This document shows, in pieces, positions 1 to 6,232 of a stretch of DNA of 11,724 bases. The notes beneath the pieces were generated by a model. It ran no database searches. It was not told the origin of the DNA and saw only the letters and a list, made by a program, of their open reading frames with translations. The stretch is from Clostridia bacterium (lineage in GTDB: Bacteria > Bacillota > Clostridia > Oscillospirales > Acutalibacteraceae), in assembly GCA_900771185.1 (NCBI GenBank), contig CAAGND010000056.1:1-11724 (forward strand). Reading direction: 5' to 3'. Every line of letters starts with the position of its first letter. Positions within the stretch are counted from its first letter, which is position 1. The translations under genes were made by a program, and so were the position numbers.

Positions 1-182
1 CCGATATAGAGATAATAGCCCTGGCTGTTGTAACCGATCTCGGTGTTGACTCCGTAGAGGTACATCTTGTTTTTATATCTCAGCGGCTGAACAAATCCGT
101 TGAAAACAGGGCTTGAGGTGCCGTCCGGGAACTCGATTGTCAGCGGTCTGCCAAATCGGTCAAATTCACGTCTGATATTCAT
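1..182 (-). CDS. Phage head-tail joining protein, N-terminal part (cut by window edge)
   Basis: The first 60 codons of a phage structural protein are visible; the rest lies beyond the left edge. The ATG overlaps the TGA of the upstream gene in an ATGA arrangement, which is typical of translationally coupled phage head genes and fixes the start. The N-terminus begins MNIRREFDRFGRP. Around residues 36-60 it carries a QPLRYKNKMYLYG stretch and then a Gly/Tyr-rich segment ending GYYLYIG. This pattern resembles small head-closure or head-tail joining proteins I associate with Clostridia prophages, found just after the connector gene. No catalytic motif is visible. The role is inferred mainly from gene order and this remembered family resemblance, so a tail-completion protein is also possible. 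Confidence 0.6.
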   Translation of the reverse strand, partial: MNIRREFDRFGRPLTIEFPDGTSSPVFNGFVQPLRYKNKMYLYGVNTEIGYNSQGYYLYI

Positions 183-547
183 ATATCCACCTTGCAGAAT
201 AAAAATCCGTCGTCAGTCAGAAGAGGAGCGACCGCGCTCATGGCCTCACTGCGAAGCTTCTCAGCGAAGCTCAGAATGTCAGGCGTCTTTTTCTGCACGC
301 TGATATCTCCCGCCTTGAAGCCGGTCACATCATCGGCATTGCCCGCCCTGCGGACACACAGGGTATAAAACGCAATGCCGGCGGCGGCCGCCGCAATGCG
401 CACATCGTCCTGCGGCGCATCCGCGCGCAGACGGCACCTTATCTGCTCGAGCGCTGTCAGACAAATTTGAAGCGCTGAGGGCTCCTCATCGGCGCTGATA
501 TCCGTCAGCTGCCTGAGCAGCGCGAGAACATTCCACTGTGTTATCAT
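179..547 (-). CDS. Putative phage head-tail connector protein
   Basis: A 122-residue, mostly helical acidic protein follows the major capsid gene by 14 bp and overlaps the next gene by 4 bp. The start is an ATG behind a GGTGA-like ribosome binding site formed from the end of the capsid gene. The N-terminal half has alternating hydrophobic and charged residues and an Ala-rich helix around residues 50-60. The C-terminal part (about 75-122) is amphipathic. In HK97-like phages the gene at this place usually encodes the connector (gp6-like) that docks on the portal ring at the capsid vertex. Size and position fit, but I see no diagnostic motif, so the call rests on synteny. Confidence 0.55.
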   Translation of the reverse strand: MITQWNVLALLRQLTDISADEEPSALQICLTALEQIRCRLRADAPQDDVRIAAAAAGIAFYTLCVRRAGNADDVTGFKAGDISVQKKTPDILSFAEKLRSEAMSAVAPLLTDDGFLFCKVDI

Positions 548-561
548 AGCGTCACCGCCCG

Positions 562-1566
562 TCAGACGGTGAGGGTGCGGGAGGCGGCGTCAAAGATTTT
601 TGCGAATCCCGCAGTGGAGCTGATAACCGCGCGCTCAAGCTGACGGTCGATAAGCTTGTCGTATTCGGTGGATACCGGTCCCGTTGTGACCATTTCCAGC
701 GCACAGCCTCTGTCGAGTCCTATGAGCTTGCCTGAGGGTACCGCGGAGGACTTTATCAGGTCGGCTCCGATGGGCGTGATTATCTCACCGCTGCCGTGGA
801 AATTCAGCCCTGCCGCGGCGTCTCTGAACTCCGCAATGCCGAGCAGCTTTACCATCTCGGCGGGGGAGGCGATGACGGTGTTAAGCTCATAGGGGTCAAA
901 GAGATTCCAGAAGCTCACAAGGTCGGAATAGGTGATGTTTCCGCTTGAAGCGACACTTGAATCGGGAGCGGGGTTGTTGTTGCCGTCCCCGCTGACAATT
1001 GTGTCAATGGCATCGGCCAGTTGGGTGCGTGCGATATATGCACCTATCTGACGGAGGGTGACGGTGAAGAGGTCGAGCCTCTGGAAGCGCACCGCCTCAT
1101 ATGAAGCGACAAGGGAACGCCCTCTTTTGCGCAGCCGCACAAGGTTTTCTTTGCTCTTGATATATGTTTCAGGAATGAAAGCACCCTCTGATACGACTTT
1201 AAGCTCCTTCTCGTCCTCGGTAGGCTCACAGGCTATCGAGCGGTAGTCAAGTGAGTCGATGACGGTGGTCGAGGCGACTATTCTCGGCAGAACGTTTGCT
1301 TCCTCCATGCCCTGCCTGACGGCACGGGATACATATTCGGGGAAGAGAACTGCGGAATCGGAGGTTTTGAAGAACTTGTCCACAACATCGCTCCCGGCGC
1401 CGCTTACCTTGATGTCGAACCTCTTGAGCTGACGCTGATATGCGTCAAGCCCCTCAAGCGCCGTGCCGGAATAGTTTTCCGATGGGTCTATCCTTTCGAG
1501 AGAGCCGGTGAAATCTCCGGAGGCGTAAAGCCCCTTCTCCAGTCTTATGTTGTCAAAAGCAGTCAT
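562..1566 (-). CDS. Major capsid protein (HK97 fold)
   Basis: This 334-residue protein is the likely shell subunit of the phage or phage-derived particle. The ATG follows an AAAGGAG ribosome binding site with 6-nt spacing, so the start is secure. The length is normal for an HK97-type capsid protein without a long N-terminal delta/scaffold domain; any scaffold function may sit on the neighbouring protease. The first 60 or so residues are polar and flexible. A central segment with LRKRGRSLVASYEAVRF (about 144-160) and a segment rich in Gly, Asn and Ser around residues 193-210 look like the long helix and loop regions of this fold. The C-terminus is beta-rich. Its position downstream of portal, protease and decoration genes matches HK97-like order. 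I infer the fold from length, composition and context rather than one signature motif. Confidence 0.82.
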   Translation of the reverse strand: MTAFDNIRLEKGLYASGDFTGSLERIDPSENYSGTALEGLDAYQRQLKRFDIKVSGAGSDVVDKFFKTSDSAVLFPEYVSRAVRQGMEEANVLPRIVASTTVIDSLDYRSIACEPTEDEKELKVVSEGAFIPETYIKSKENLVRLRKRGRSLVASYEAVRFQRLDLFTVTLRQIGAYIARTQLADAIDTIVSGDGNNNPAPDSSVASSGNITYSDLVSFWNLFDPYELNTVIASPAEMVKLLGIAEFRDAAAGLNFHGSGEIITPIGADLIKSSAVPSGKLIGLDRGCALEMVTTGPVSTEYDKLIDRQLERAVISSTAGFAKIFDAASRTLTV

Positions 1567-1583
1567 ATTTTTCTCCTTTCAAA

Positions 1584-1925
1584 TCAAAGCATAAAGCTCA
1601 CTGTCAGAGCCGTGGTATCCACCTTGGTCACAAGGTGCTTCGAACCGCTGCTGTCAGCCTTGACGCCGCCGTTCCCGTCTGCCGAGATGGCGGAAAGTCC
1701 GACGGCGGGAGCTGTTCCGGAATATGGCAGGGTGACAAAGCCCGTGAGCTGAACTCCGGCATAGCCGCCCGAGACCTCCGTGGCAACTCCGCAGAATATG
1801 TTGCCTGCTGAGCAGGCCGCAACGGTGTCGTTGGCGCTTATCTTGACCGGCACACCCGCCGTAACGCCGGATGCCGCTTTAAAGGTGAGCACATTCTCAC
1901 CGAATCCGTTTGTTGAAACTGACAT
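1584..1925 (-). CDS. Small capsid decoration/stabilisation protein
   Basis: A 113-residue protein rich in Gly, Ala, Ser, Thr and Val, with a repeating beta-strand pattern and almost no charged helix. It sits between the protease and the major capsid gene (12-bp and 17-bp gaps). The ATG has a strong AAGGAGG site 7 nt upstream. Small Gly/Ala/Val-rich beta proteins in this slot commonly bind the outside of the capsid and stiffen it, like lambda gpD or DUF2190-type proteins. The segment AGVPVKISANDTV (about 23-35) and the following GxFCGVA-like strand are typical of that look. Both the high-expression ribosome binding site and the position suggest a protein made in capsid-like amounts. The exact family is not proven from sequence alone. 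Confidence 0.65.
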   Translation of the reverse strand: MSVSTNGFGENVLTFKAASGVTAGVPVKISANDTVAACSAGNIFCGVATEVSGGYAGVQLTGFVTLPYSGTAPAVGLSAISADGNGGVKADSSGSKHLVTKVDTTALTVSFML

Positions 1926-1937
1926 TAAAAATCCTCC

Positions 1938-2879
1938 TTAGATTTTAAATTCATTGTTTTGAGAAACTTTTGCCTGTTCTTTCGGGGCAAGCTGGCTGCG
2001 AAGCGCTCTGCCGCCGGAGAATGCCTTTTTCAGCTCACGGAGCTGCTCAAGGCTCAAGGTGCGGCATATCTCCGAGAGCGATTCACCCTTCATTTCGGGC
2101 AGTGCAACGGCTCCCATGCGTATGACATCGCAAAGCAGCTCCTCACGGTATTGTGCGCCCTCGTGCGCGAGAGTGCGCAGAGAGCTGATGTAGCCGTATA
2201 TATCCGCCGCCTCGTCCTTTGAGAGCAGAATATCCCCGCAATCGCTCAGCCTTTTGACGGTTTTGTCAACTCCGTCGGAATAAGATTTTGTGACCCCGGC
2301 TGCCGGCTGAGCGGGGACGGCGACAAAGGACCACTCGTAGGCGTCCTTCGGTTCGCTGAGAACCCTGTGACAGGTTTTTCCTGCGTAGGTTCTGCCCTTG
2401 ATATGCGGACAGCCCTCTGTGCGCGTGTCCTTGCCGCAGACGGAGCAGATGCTCTTCCCGACGGCGCAGCCGACACTCGTCTCTTTCTTTATCCCCGCGT
2501 CGATCTCCGCAATAAGCTGTGCGTTCTTTTCGCTCCTCGGCATATATGCCCTTGCCGTGAGCCTTGTATAAGGCTCGCCGACCGAGTTTTTCTGATGCGG
2601 GTCACTTATGACACGGCACGAAAATATTCTCGCCGTCTGATCCTTTCCGCTTGCGGAGTGGTCAAATATCCCGGTTTTGCCGACAAACAGCTCGGCAAGC
2701 TTATTGAGCGCGGGTATATCGAACCGCTCAAAATCCCTGTCCACCTCGTTGTCGCACAGCGTCACCGAGAAGACGTAGACTTCATCTGCCTTAAGGGGTT
2801 TTACGGTGTGTTTGTTTATAAGCTCAAGCTCCCCCTCAGCGGGAGAGCCGGAGAGTTTTGTGTCCTGCGTAACAGTCAC
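1938..2879 (-). CDS. Prohead maturation protease with zinc knuckle and C-terminal scaffold-like region
   Basis: This 313-residue protein is probably the serine protease that processes the capsid before packaging. Residues 21-90 hold an N-terminal core with DNEVDRDFERF and FDHS, where His74 is the likely catalytic histidine. KKETSVG at 131-137 matches the conserved Ser-x-Gly strand of HK97-type proteases, making Ser135 the likely nucleophile. Between them and EWSFVAVPAQPAAGV (182-196), a conserved strand of the fold, lies a Cys cluster: C145, C148, C157, H159, C170 and H171, a probable zinc knuckle. Residues 200-313 are helical and charged, as expected of a fused scaffold. The start is a GTG overlapping the portal stop (GTGA). 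Its AAAGGAG lies immediately before the GTG with no spacer, so the true start could be slightly further in. Confidence 0.75.
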   Translation of the reverse strand: MTVTQDTKLSGSPAEGELELINKHTVKPLKADEVYVFSVTLCDNEVDRDFERFDIPALNKLAELFVGKTGIFDHSASGKDQTARIFSCRVISDPHQKNSVGEPYTRLTARAYMPRSEKNAQLIAEIDAGIKKETSVGCAVGKSICSVCGKDTRTEGCPHIKGRTYAGKTCHRVLSEPKDAYEWSFVAVPAQPAAGVTKSYSDGVDKTVKRLSDCGDILLSKDEAADIYGYISSLRTLAHEGAQYREELLCDVIRMGAVALPEMKGESLSEICRTLSLEQLRELKKAFSGGRALRSQLAPKEQAKVSQNNEFKI

Positions 2880-4021
2880 TCCTTTTGTGCAATTTCTGTT
2901 TTGATTCTTTCTGCCTGAGCCGAATACAGAGCCGCGCGGCTGAGCTCCACCTGATCCTGGAGCGTGACGTCATCCCATTCAACGCTCACCTCACAGGGCA
3001 TGCCCTCAAGGAGCAGAAACGTGCCGCATATGCGGGAAATAACAGGTGAGAGTATGCGGCGGTAGGCATCAATCTCGCTTGTCAGCGCATCGGCCTGCTG
3101 TGCGGACATCCTTTCAGTCGATGACCAGGAAAGCCCGAGCATGAACGGCGGCAGACCGGTTTTCGCAACGATTTGTTCGAGCATCTGCCGCACGGGAACC
3201 TCGCTGTCAAGAATCTGATTGTCAGCGCCGATTACTTTTATCTGCACATCTCCGACAGCAACGAAATCCTTGACGGCACTTCCCGTCTGCATGGCCTCGC
3301 TCCACTCCTTAGCAACCTGCATGGCACGCTCCTTGGCGTAGGCTCTGTCCATCGAGTCATTCTGCGGCTTATAGGTGACGGCAAAACGCAGGTTCCCGAC
3401 CCTCTCCCAGTTCATGCCGATGGTGTTGTATATTTTCATGAGCACACCGCTCACGAACGGCAGTCCCTTGAGCATGGAGTTGCCGCACAGCTCGCCCGGC
3501 TCCGGGTTGAGAACAGACAGCAGTATAAGCTCCGGGCGCGCGACGGGCACGGGGACGGGACAGCCCGATGTGAAAATATCCACTCCCACCCCGTCACGTG
3601 AGCGGCGCAGCTCAATGCTGTCCGGCGGCGCGTTGTAGAGTGCGGCTATTCGTCCCGATGCGTCTGTCACCATCTCGCCGACTGCGGTGCCGCAGGTGAG
3701 AAGCTGTTCAAAGTATGTTGCGATAAAGGCGTCAAGTCCGTGCTGATTGCCGCCGACCTCAACATTTTGTATGAAACGCTCAAGAACTTTTTCACAGCGT
3801 TTGTCGGCACATCTGACCTCGAAACCGCCGGTCAGGCGCACAAGCTTGAAGATGGCGGCGTCTATTATGGGAATGGCTTCTCGCAGCGCGTAATAGAGCC
3901 GTATCTGATTTCCGCTGAGCGGCGTGTAGCTGTCGAGCATACTGAAGCCCCCGCAGGGGCGTGAAACGGTTTGAACTGCGGCCTGCCGTTCGGCTTTTTC
4001 TTTCCTTTTGAAAATTTTTAT
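2876..4021 (-). CDS. Phage portal protein (apparent ATA start)
   Basis: The portal is the dodecameric ring at the capsid vertex through which DNA is packed by terminase. The protein has the portal look: a basic N-terminus (KIFKRKEKAERQ), a helical region with YYALREAIPIIDAAI, a central beta-rich core with LLTCGTAVGEMV, and a C-terminal GLPPFMLGLSWSSTERMSAQQ stretch followed by a long helical tail. A strong GGAGG (4029-4033) lies 7 nt before an ATA codon at 4019-4021, giving a 381-residue protein with a natural N-terminus. No ATG, GTG or TTG lies in that spot. The nearest canonical options are ATG at 4105 (an 83-bp overlap into the terminase gene, poor) and ATG at 3940 (354 residues, losing the basic N-terminus). 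The gene follows terminase by 1 bp and overlaps the protease by 4 bp. Confidence 0.82.
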   Translation of the reverse strand: MKIFKRKEKAERQAAVQTVSRPCGGFSMLDSYTPLSGNQIRLYYALREAIPIIDAAIFKLVRLTGGFEVRCADKRCEKVLERFIQNVEVGGNQHGLDAFIATYFEQLLTCGTAVGEMVTDASGRIAALYNAPPDSIELRRSRDGVGVDIFTSGCPVPVPVARPELILLSVLNPEPGELCGNSMLKGLPFVSGVLMKIYNTIGMNWERVGNLRFAVTYKPQNDSMDRAYAKERAMQVAKEWSEAMQTGSAVKDFVAVGDVQIKVIGADNQILDSEVPVRQMLEQIVAKTGLPPFMLGLSWSSTERMSAQQADALTSEIDAYRRILSPVISRICGTFLLLEGMPCEVSVEWDDVTLQDQVELSRAALYSAQAERIKTEIAQKE

Positions 4022-4022
4022 C

Positions 4023-5309
4023 CTAATTCCTCCCCCGGGGCTGGTTTCTCTGCATGGCAAGCGCAAAGAATCCGTCGTCCTCACAGTGCAGCGCGGTGGA
4101 GACAAAATATCTCACATCGTCCATGGCATGGTCGTTTTCCTTTTTCGGCGCGTCGCGTGTGGCTGTGTTGTCCCATCTGTACAGTGAGAATTCTCTTAAA
4201 GTATCCCTGCATGACGGCGAAAAAAGAATACGTCTCGATTTGAGGGCGTCGGAAACTCTGCGTATGCCGTCGACTACGTCGTTTTTTGCGGGTATGGCTC
4301 TGAAGCGCCCGTGCCTGCGTATGCACTCCAGAAAGCTCGCGGCGGACGGGTCTGCTATGACGGCCTCAATGCTCAAATCCCCGGCAAGAGCTTCAAGGGC
4401 GGCATAGTGCTCCTCATCAGTCCGCTGAACTCCCTCCCTGCGGCTGTCGAAGTAATATTCGCTCAGCCTGTACCATCTGCCTTCGCACTCGCCCCAGAGC
4501 CCGAAGGAGGACGGGTTTACCGTTCCGTAGTCGCAGGAGATGAAATAGCGCGAGGGTATGCCCGGCGGCTCGGCAACGTGGACTTCTGCCGAGAACGACG
4601 GATAGACAAGACCCTGCGCCGCAACCCATTTGCCGAGCACGAACCTGTCGTAGAACGCACCGCTGTAAAGGCTTTCATAGCGCCTTATTATAGCGGGTGT
4701 CAGCGATGGGTTGTCGTTCATTGTGAAGTGAAGATAAAGACAGTTCTTTTCCCCGGTTTTCTTTATCCACTCTTCATAGAACCAGTGCAGAGGTGTGTCG
4801 GGGTTGCAGTTGAACCACAGCTTAGAGCCCTCAAGCGAGCAGCGCGCGAGAGCCTGCTCAACAAATGAGCGCGGCATGAGAGCCACCTCGTCAAGCAGCA
4901 CACCGCCGAGCGTCATGCCCTGTATGAGAGCCGCAGAGCCCTCATCCTTGCCGCCGAAGAGATAGAAACGGTTGTGTCTGCCACCGTATTCGATCTCGAC
5001 AAGATGCTCGGAAAGCTTTTCACGGCACGAAAAGCCGAGCTTTCTGAGCACCGGCAGGATGGGCGTTACGATATTGCGGCGCAGGGAGGTCACGGTTTTG
5101 CCGCACAGGGCAAAAGAGGTGTTGTCAAAAGCGGAAAACGCCCACGCCGTGAAGGAAACGGACATGCACACCGTCTTTCCGCTGCGCACCGCTCCGTCAC
5201 AGATTATCGCGTCCCGGTTCCTGTGAGGACTTGACGGACACCACCAGCTCAGAACCTCAAGCTGCTTTCGGGAAAAGCTTTCAAATGAGCGCGCGGAACT
5301 TCTACTCAC
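4023..5309 (-). CDS. terL: Terminase large subunit (packaging ATPase and nuclease)
   Basis: This is the motor that pumps DNA through the portal and cuts the concatemer. Counting from the GTG at 5309 (428 residues), the Walker A GAVRSGKT is at 39-46 and the Walker B VLLDE at 137-141, with a coupling-motif-like WFNCNPDTP at 165-173. The RNase H-like nuclease follows, with candidate metal-binding Asp260 (SCDYG), Asp320 (IADPSA) and Asp397/398 (HAMDDVRY). All key residues appear intact. A longer reading starts at a TTG (5351), but it adds a basic tail and a 50-bp overlap with the small subunit. The GTG at 5309, with GGTGAGG just upstream, overlaps by only 8 bp and begins shortly before the family-typical FSRKQLEVLSWW. 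A second GTG at 5318 is also possible because a 9-bp sequence is duplicated there. Confidence 0.93.
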   Translation of the reverse strand: MSRSSARSFESFSRKQLEVLSWWCPSSPHRNRDAIICDGAVRSGKTVCMSVSFTAWAFSAFDNTSFALCGKTVTSLRRNIVTPILPVLRKLGFSCREKLSEHLVEIEYGGRHNRFYLFGGKDEGSAALIQGMTLGGVLLDEVALMPRSFVEQALARCSLEGSKLWFNCNPDTPLHWFYEEWIKKTGEKNCLYLHFTMNDNPSLTPAIIRRYESLYSGAFYDRFVLGKWVAAQGLVYPSFSAEVHVAEPPGIPSRYFISCDYGTVNPSSFGLWGECEGRWYRLSEYYFDSRREGVQRTDEEHYAALEALAGDLSIEAVIADPSAASFLECIRRHGRFRAIPAKNDVVDGIRRVSDALKSRRILFSPSCRDTLREFSLYRWDNTATRDAPKKENDHAMDDVRYFVSTALHCEDDGFFALAMQRNQPRGRN

Positions 5310-5799
5310 CGTCCTCACCGTCCGGATGAAGAGCTTTCGCACTGTTTTCAAGAGCGCTGAGAAAGTCCGAACTGCTTTTGCTCTGAACGGCTGAGCTTAT
5401 TTCGCATAGCCTGTCCAAAGCCTTGAGCCTGTCAAAAAACTTGATTTCAAGACCTCCACCTTTCGGTCTCTTGATGTCGGAAACCATTGACAGGTCAAGC
5501 GTTTCGAGCGTTGCCTTGTCAGGCAGCTCATCGCAGAGCATCAGGTTGACGGCATCAGCAACGGAACCGAAGGCGAGCTTTCGGTAGCCCTCCGTCACCT
5601 CGGCGAGATTTGCGCTGCGCTGATTTTGAAGCTCCTCAATCCGTTTTCTGACAGCGGCACCGGAGAGAAGCTTCGCGGCGGCACGCTCAGGCGACAGGCT
5701 GTAACCCGCCCTCGCGGCAGAGCCGCGCGGATCACGGCTTCCGGCGAAGTAAAGGCAGAACAGCTCCTCCTTGGCTGAAAGCTTTTTGCTGTTTTTCAT
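5302..5799 (-). CDS. terS: Terminase small subunit (DNA recognition)
   Basis: The small subunit recognises the packaging site and recruits the large subunit. The N-terminus has the Terminase_2-type pattern: LSAKEELFCLYFAGSRD, then SAARAGYS, then a LLSG..V..RI.EL helix, which together form the DNA-binding helix-turn-helix region (about residues 6-55). The remaining two thirds is helical, ending in an acidic tail (DGEDGE). Two in-frame ATGs exist. The one at 5808 has AAAGGAG directly abutting it, while the one at 5799 has the same site 9 nt upstream, so I choose 5799 (165 residues). It is the first gene of the module, so the promoter for the head genes is expected in the AT-rich spacer to the right, although I found no convincing one there. 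Confidence 0.88.
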   Translation of the reverse strand: MKNSKKLSAKEELFCLYFAGSRDPRGSAARAGYSLSPERAAAKLLSGAAVRKRIEELQNQRSANLAEVTEGYRKLAFGSVADAVNLMLCDELPDKATLETLDLSMVSDIKRPKGGGLEIKFFDRLKALDRLCEISSAVQSKSSSDFLSALENSAKALHPDGEDGE

Positions 5800-5878
5800 C
5801 TTTTTCATCTCCTTTCAACCAAGAAGAAAACAGCGCCTTTTCTTGCAGCCAAAAGCGCAAAAAAAGACGCGGGATAAA

Positions 5879-5915
5879 TTTTGTTAACAAAAAATTCATA
5901 TTTCAAAGCTTTGAA
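5879..5915. repeat. Two adjacent 14-bp perfect palindromes (AT-rich)
   Basis: TTTTGTTAACAAAA at 5879-5892 and TTCAAAGCTTTGAA at 5902-5915 are both perfect palindromes, centred 23 bp apart (about two helical turns), in the spacer between terS and mgtE. Such paired dyads are typical of dimeric repressor sites, and their location upstream of terS would suit control of the head genes. They could also be chance in an AT-rich stretch, though the CG-containing cores GTTAAC and AAGCTT make pure A/T symmetry an incomplete explanation. Confidence 0.5.
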
Positions 5916-5931
5916 TTTCAATTTTAACTGA

Positions 5932-6004
5932 AAATACGCAAAAAATACCCGTGTCAGTCGGTTTTTTGAAAATATGACCAAATTTTGAGGATTTTTGCGT
6001 ATTT
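5932..6004. repeat. 13-bp perfect inverted repeat upstream of the mgtE promoter
   Basis: AAATACGCAAAAA at 5932-5944 is matched exactly by TTTTTGCGTATTT at 5992-6004, with 47 bp between. The right arm ends 2 bp before the mgtE -35 box. No T-tract follows at hairpin distance and the loop is long, so a terminator is unlikely. Two copies of a regulator site in opposite orientation is the simplest reading. A mobile-element scar is a less likely alternative, because no target duplication or transposase is seen. Confidence 0.5.
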
Positions 6005-6006
6005 GC

Positions 6007-6035
6007 TTGACTTTTGATAGTGCACGGTATAAAAT
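6007..6035 (+). promoter_or_regulatory. Predicted sigma70-type promoter of mgtE
   Basis: TTGACT (6007-6012) and TAAAAT (6030-6035) are 17 bp apart, close to the housekeeping consensus TTGACA-17-TATAAT. Transcription should begin near 6042, giving a leader of about 187 nt before mgtE. An alternative -10, TATAAA at 6028, has a short 15-bp spacer. The promoter lies in the AT-rich spacer just right of the phage head module and points away from it. Confidence 0.65.
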
Positions 6036-6041
6036 ATTAAC

Positions 6042-6228
6042 ACAGCGCAAGGCGAAAAGCTTTGGCTTAATTTAACGAAAAGTGGTGAGTTTTTTTGGGC
6101 AGTGACAAGCCTAAGCCGCGAAGTCGGAAAGAAAAATTACATACTGCGGCGCAGGTCTGCCCTGAGAACTTCAGCTGAATGTGTTCGGCTCTCATGTGCA
6201 CGCCGCGCTGCGGAGAAAGAGGTGTGCA
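6042..6228 (+). promoter_or_regulatory. Structured mgtE leader with candidate translational switch
   Basis: The leader holds nested stems: GGGCAG (6097-6102) with CTGCCC (6157-6162), enclosing GCCGC (6115-6119) with GCGGC (6146-6150). Near mgtE, TGCACGCC (6197-6204) can pair with GGTGTGCA (6221-6228), an 8-bp stem with one G-U that buries the GAGGTG ribosome binding site. GCGGCG (6146-6151) can instead pair with CGCCGC (6201-6206), which breaks both other stems and would free the site. So two exclusive folds are drawn in the sequence. Magnesium-transporter leaders often carry M-box riboswitches. I looked for its conserved blocks (GGTGAGGCT, ACGCTGCTGCCC, CCAATGGGTC) and found only a weak GGTGAG match at 6084-6089. 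The folding was done by eye. Confidence 0.45.
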
Positions 6229-6232
6229 ATGA
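6179..6232 (+). CDS. Possible 17-residue leader peptide upstream of mgtE
   Basis: An ATG at 6179 opens a 17-codon ORF, MCSALMCTPRCGERGVQ, whose TGA overlaps the mgtE ATG in an ATGA junction. Its codons run through the stem that hides the mgtE ribosome binding site, so a translating ribosome would open that stem and then be placed to restart at mgtE. Three of 17 residues are Cys. There is no strong ribosome binding site before the first ATG, and the second in-frame ATG (6194) also lacks one. Salmonella mgtA and corA are known to be controlled by short leader peptides, but this peptide shares no visible sequence with those. Existence of the ORF is certain; its translation is inference. Confidence 0.3.
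   Translation: MCSALMCTPRCGERGVQ

Noticed and set aside
2367..2918. 183-codon plus-strand ORF over the protease gene
   Set aside because: Antisense shadow; no ribosome binding site or recognisable protein, and it overlaps a well-supported phage gene.
4311..4868. 185-codon plus-strand ORF inside terL
   Set aside because: Shadow frame of the terminase gene, which has intact ATPase and nuclease motifs on the other strand.
5833..5859. Imperfect hairpin GCGCcTTTT/AAAAGCGC before terS
   Set aside because: One bulge, only weak T-rich sequence after it on the minus strand; not convincing as a terminator or attenuator.
5805..6050. 81-codon minus-strand ORF just upstream of terS
   Set aside because: It starts with TTG, is Phe/Lys-rich low-complexity translation of AT-rich spacer, runs through the palindromes and mgtE promoter, and has no ribosome binding site.
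6042..6228. M-box (ykoK) magnesium riboswitch
   Set aside because: Expected upstream of mgtE, but the conserved blocks could not be found apart from a weak GGTGAG; kept only as an unassigned structured leader.
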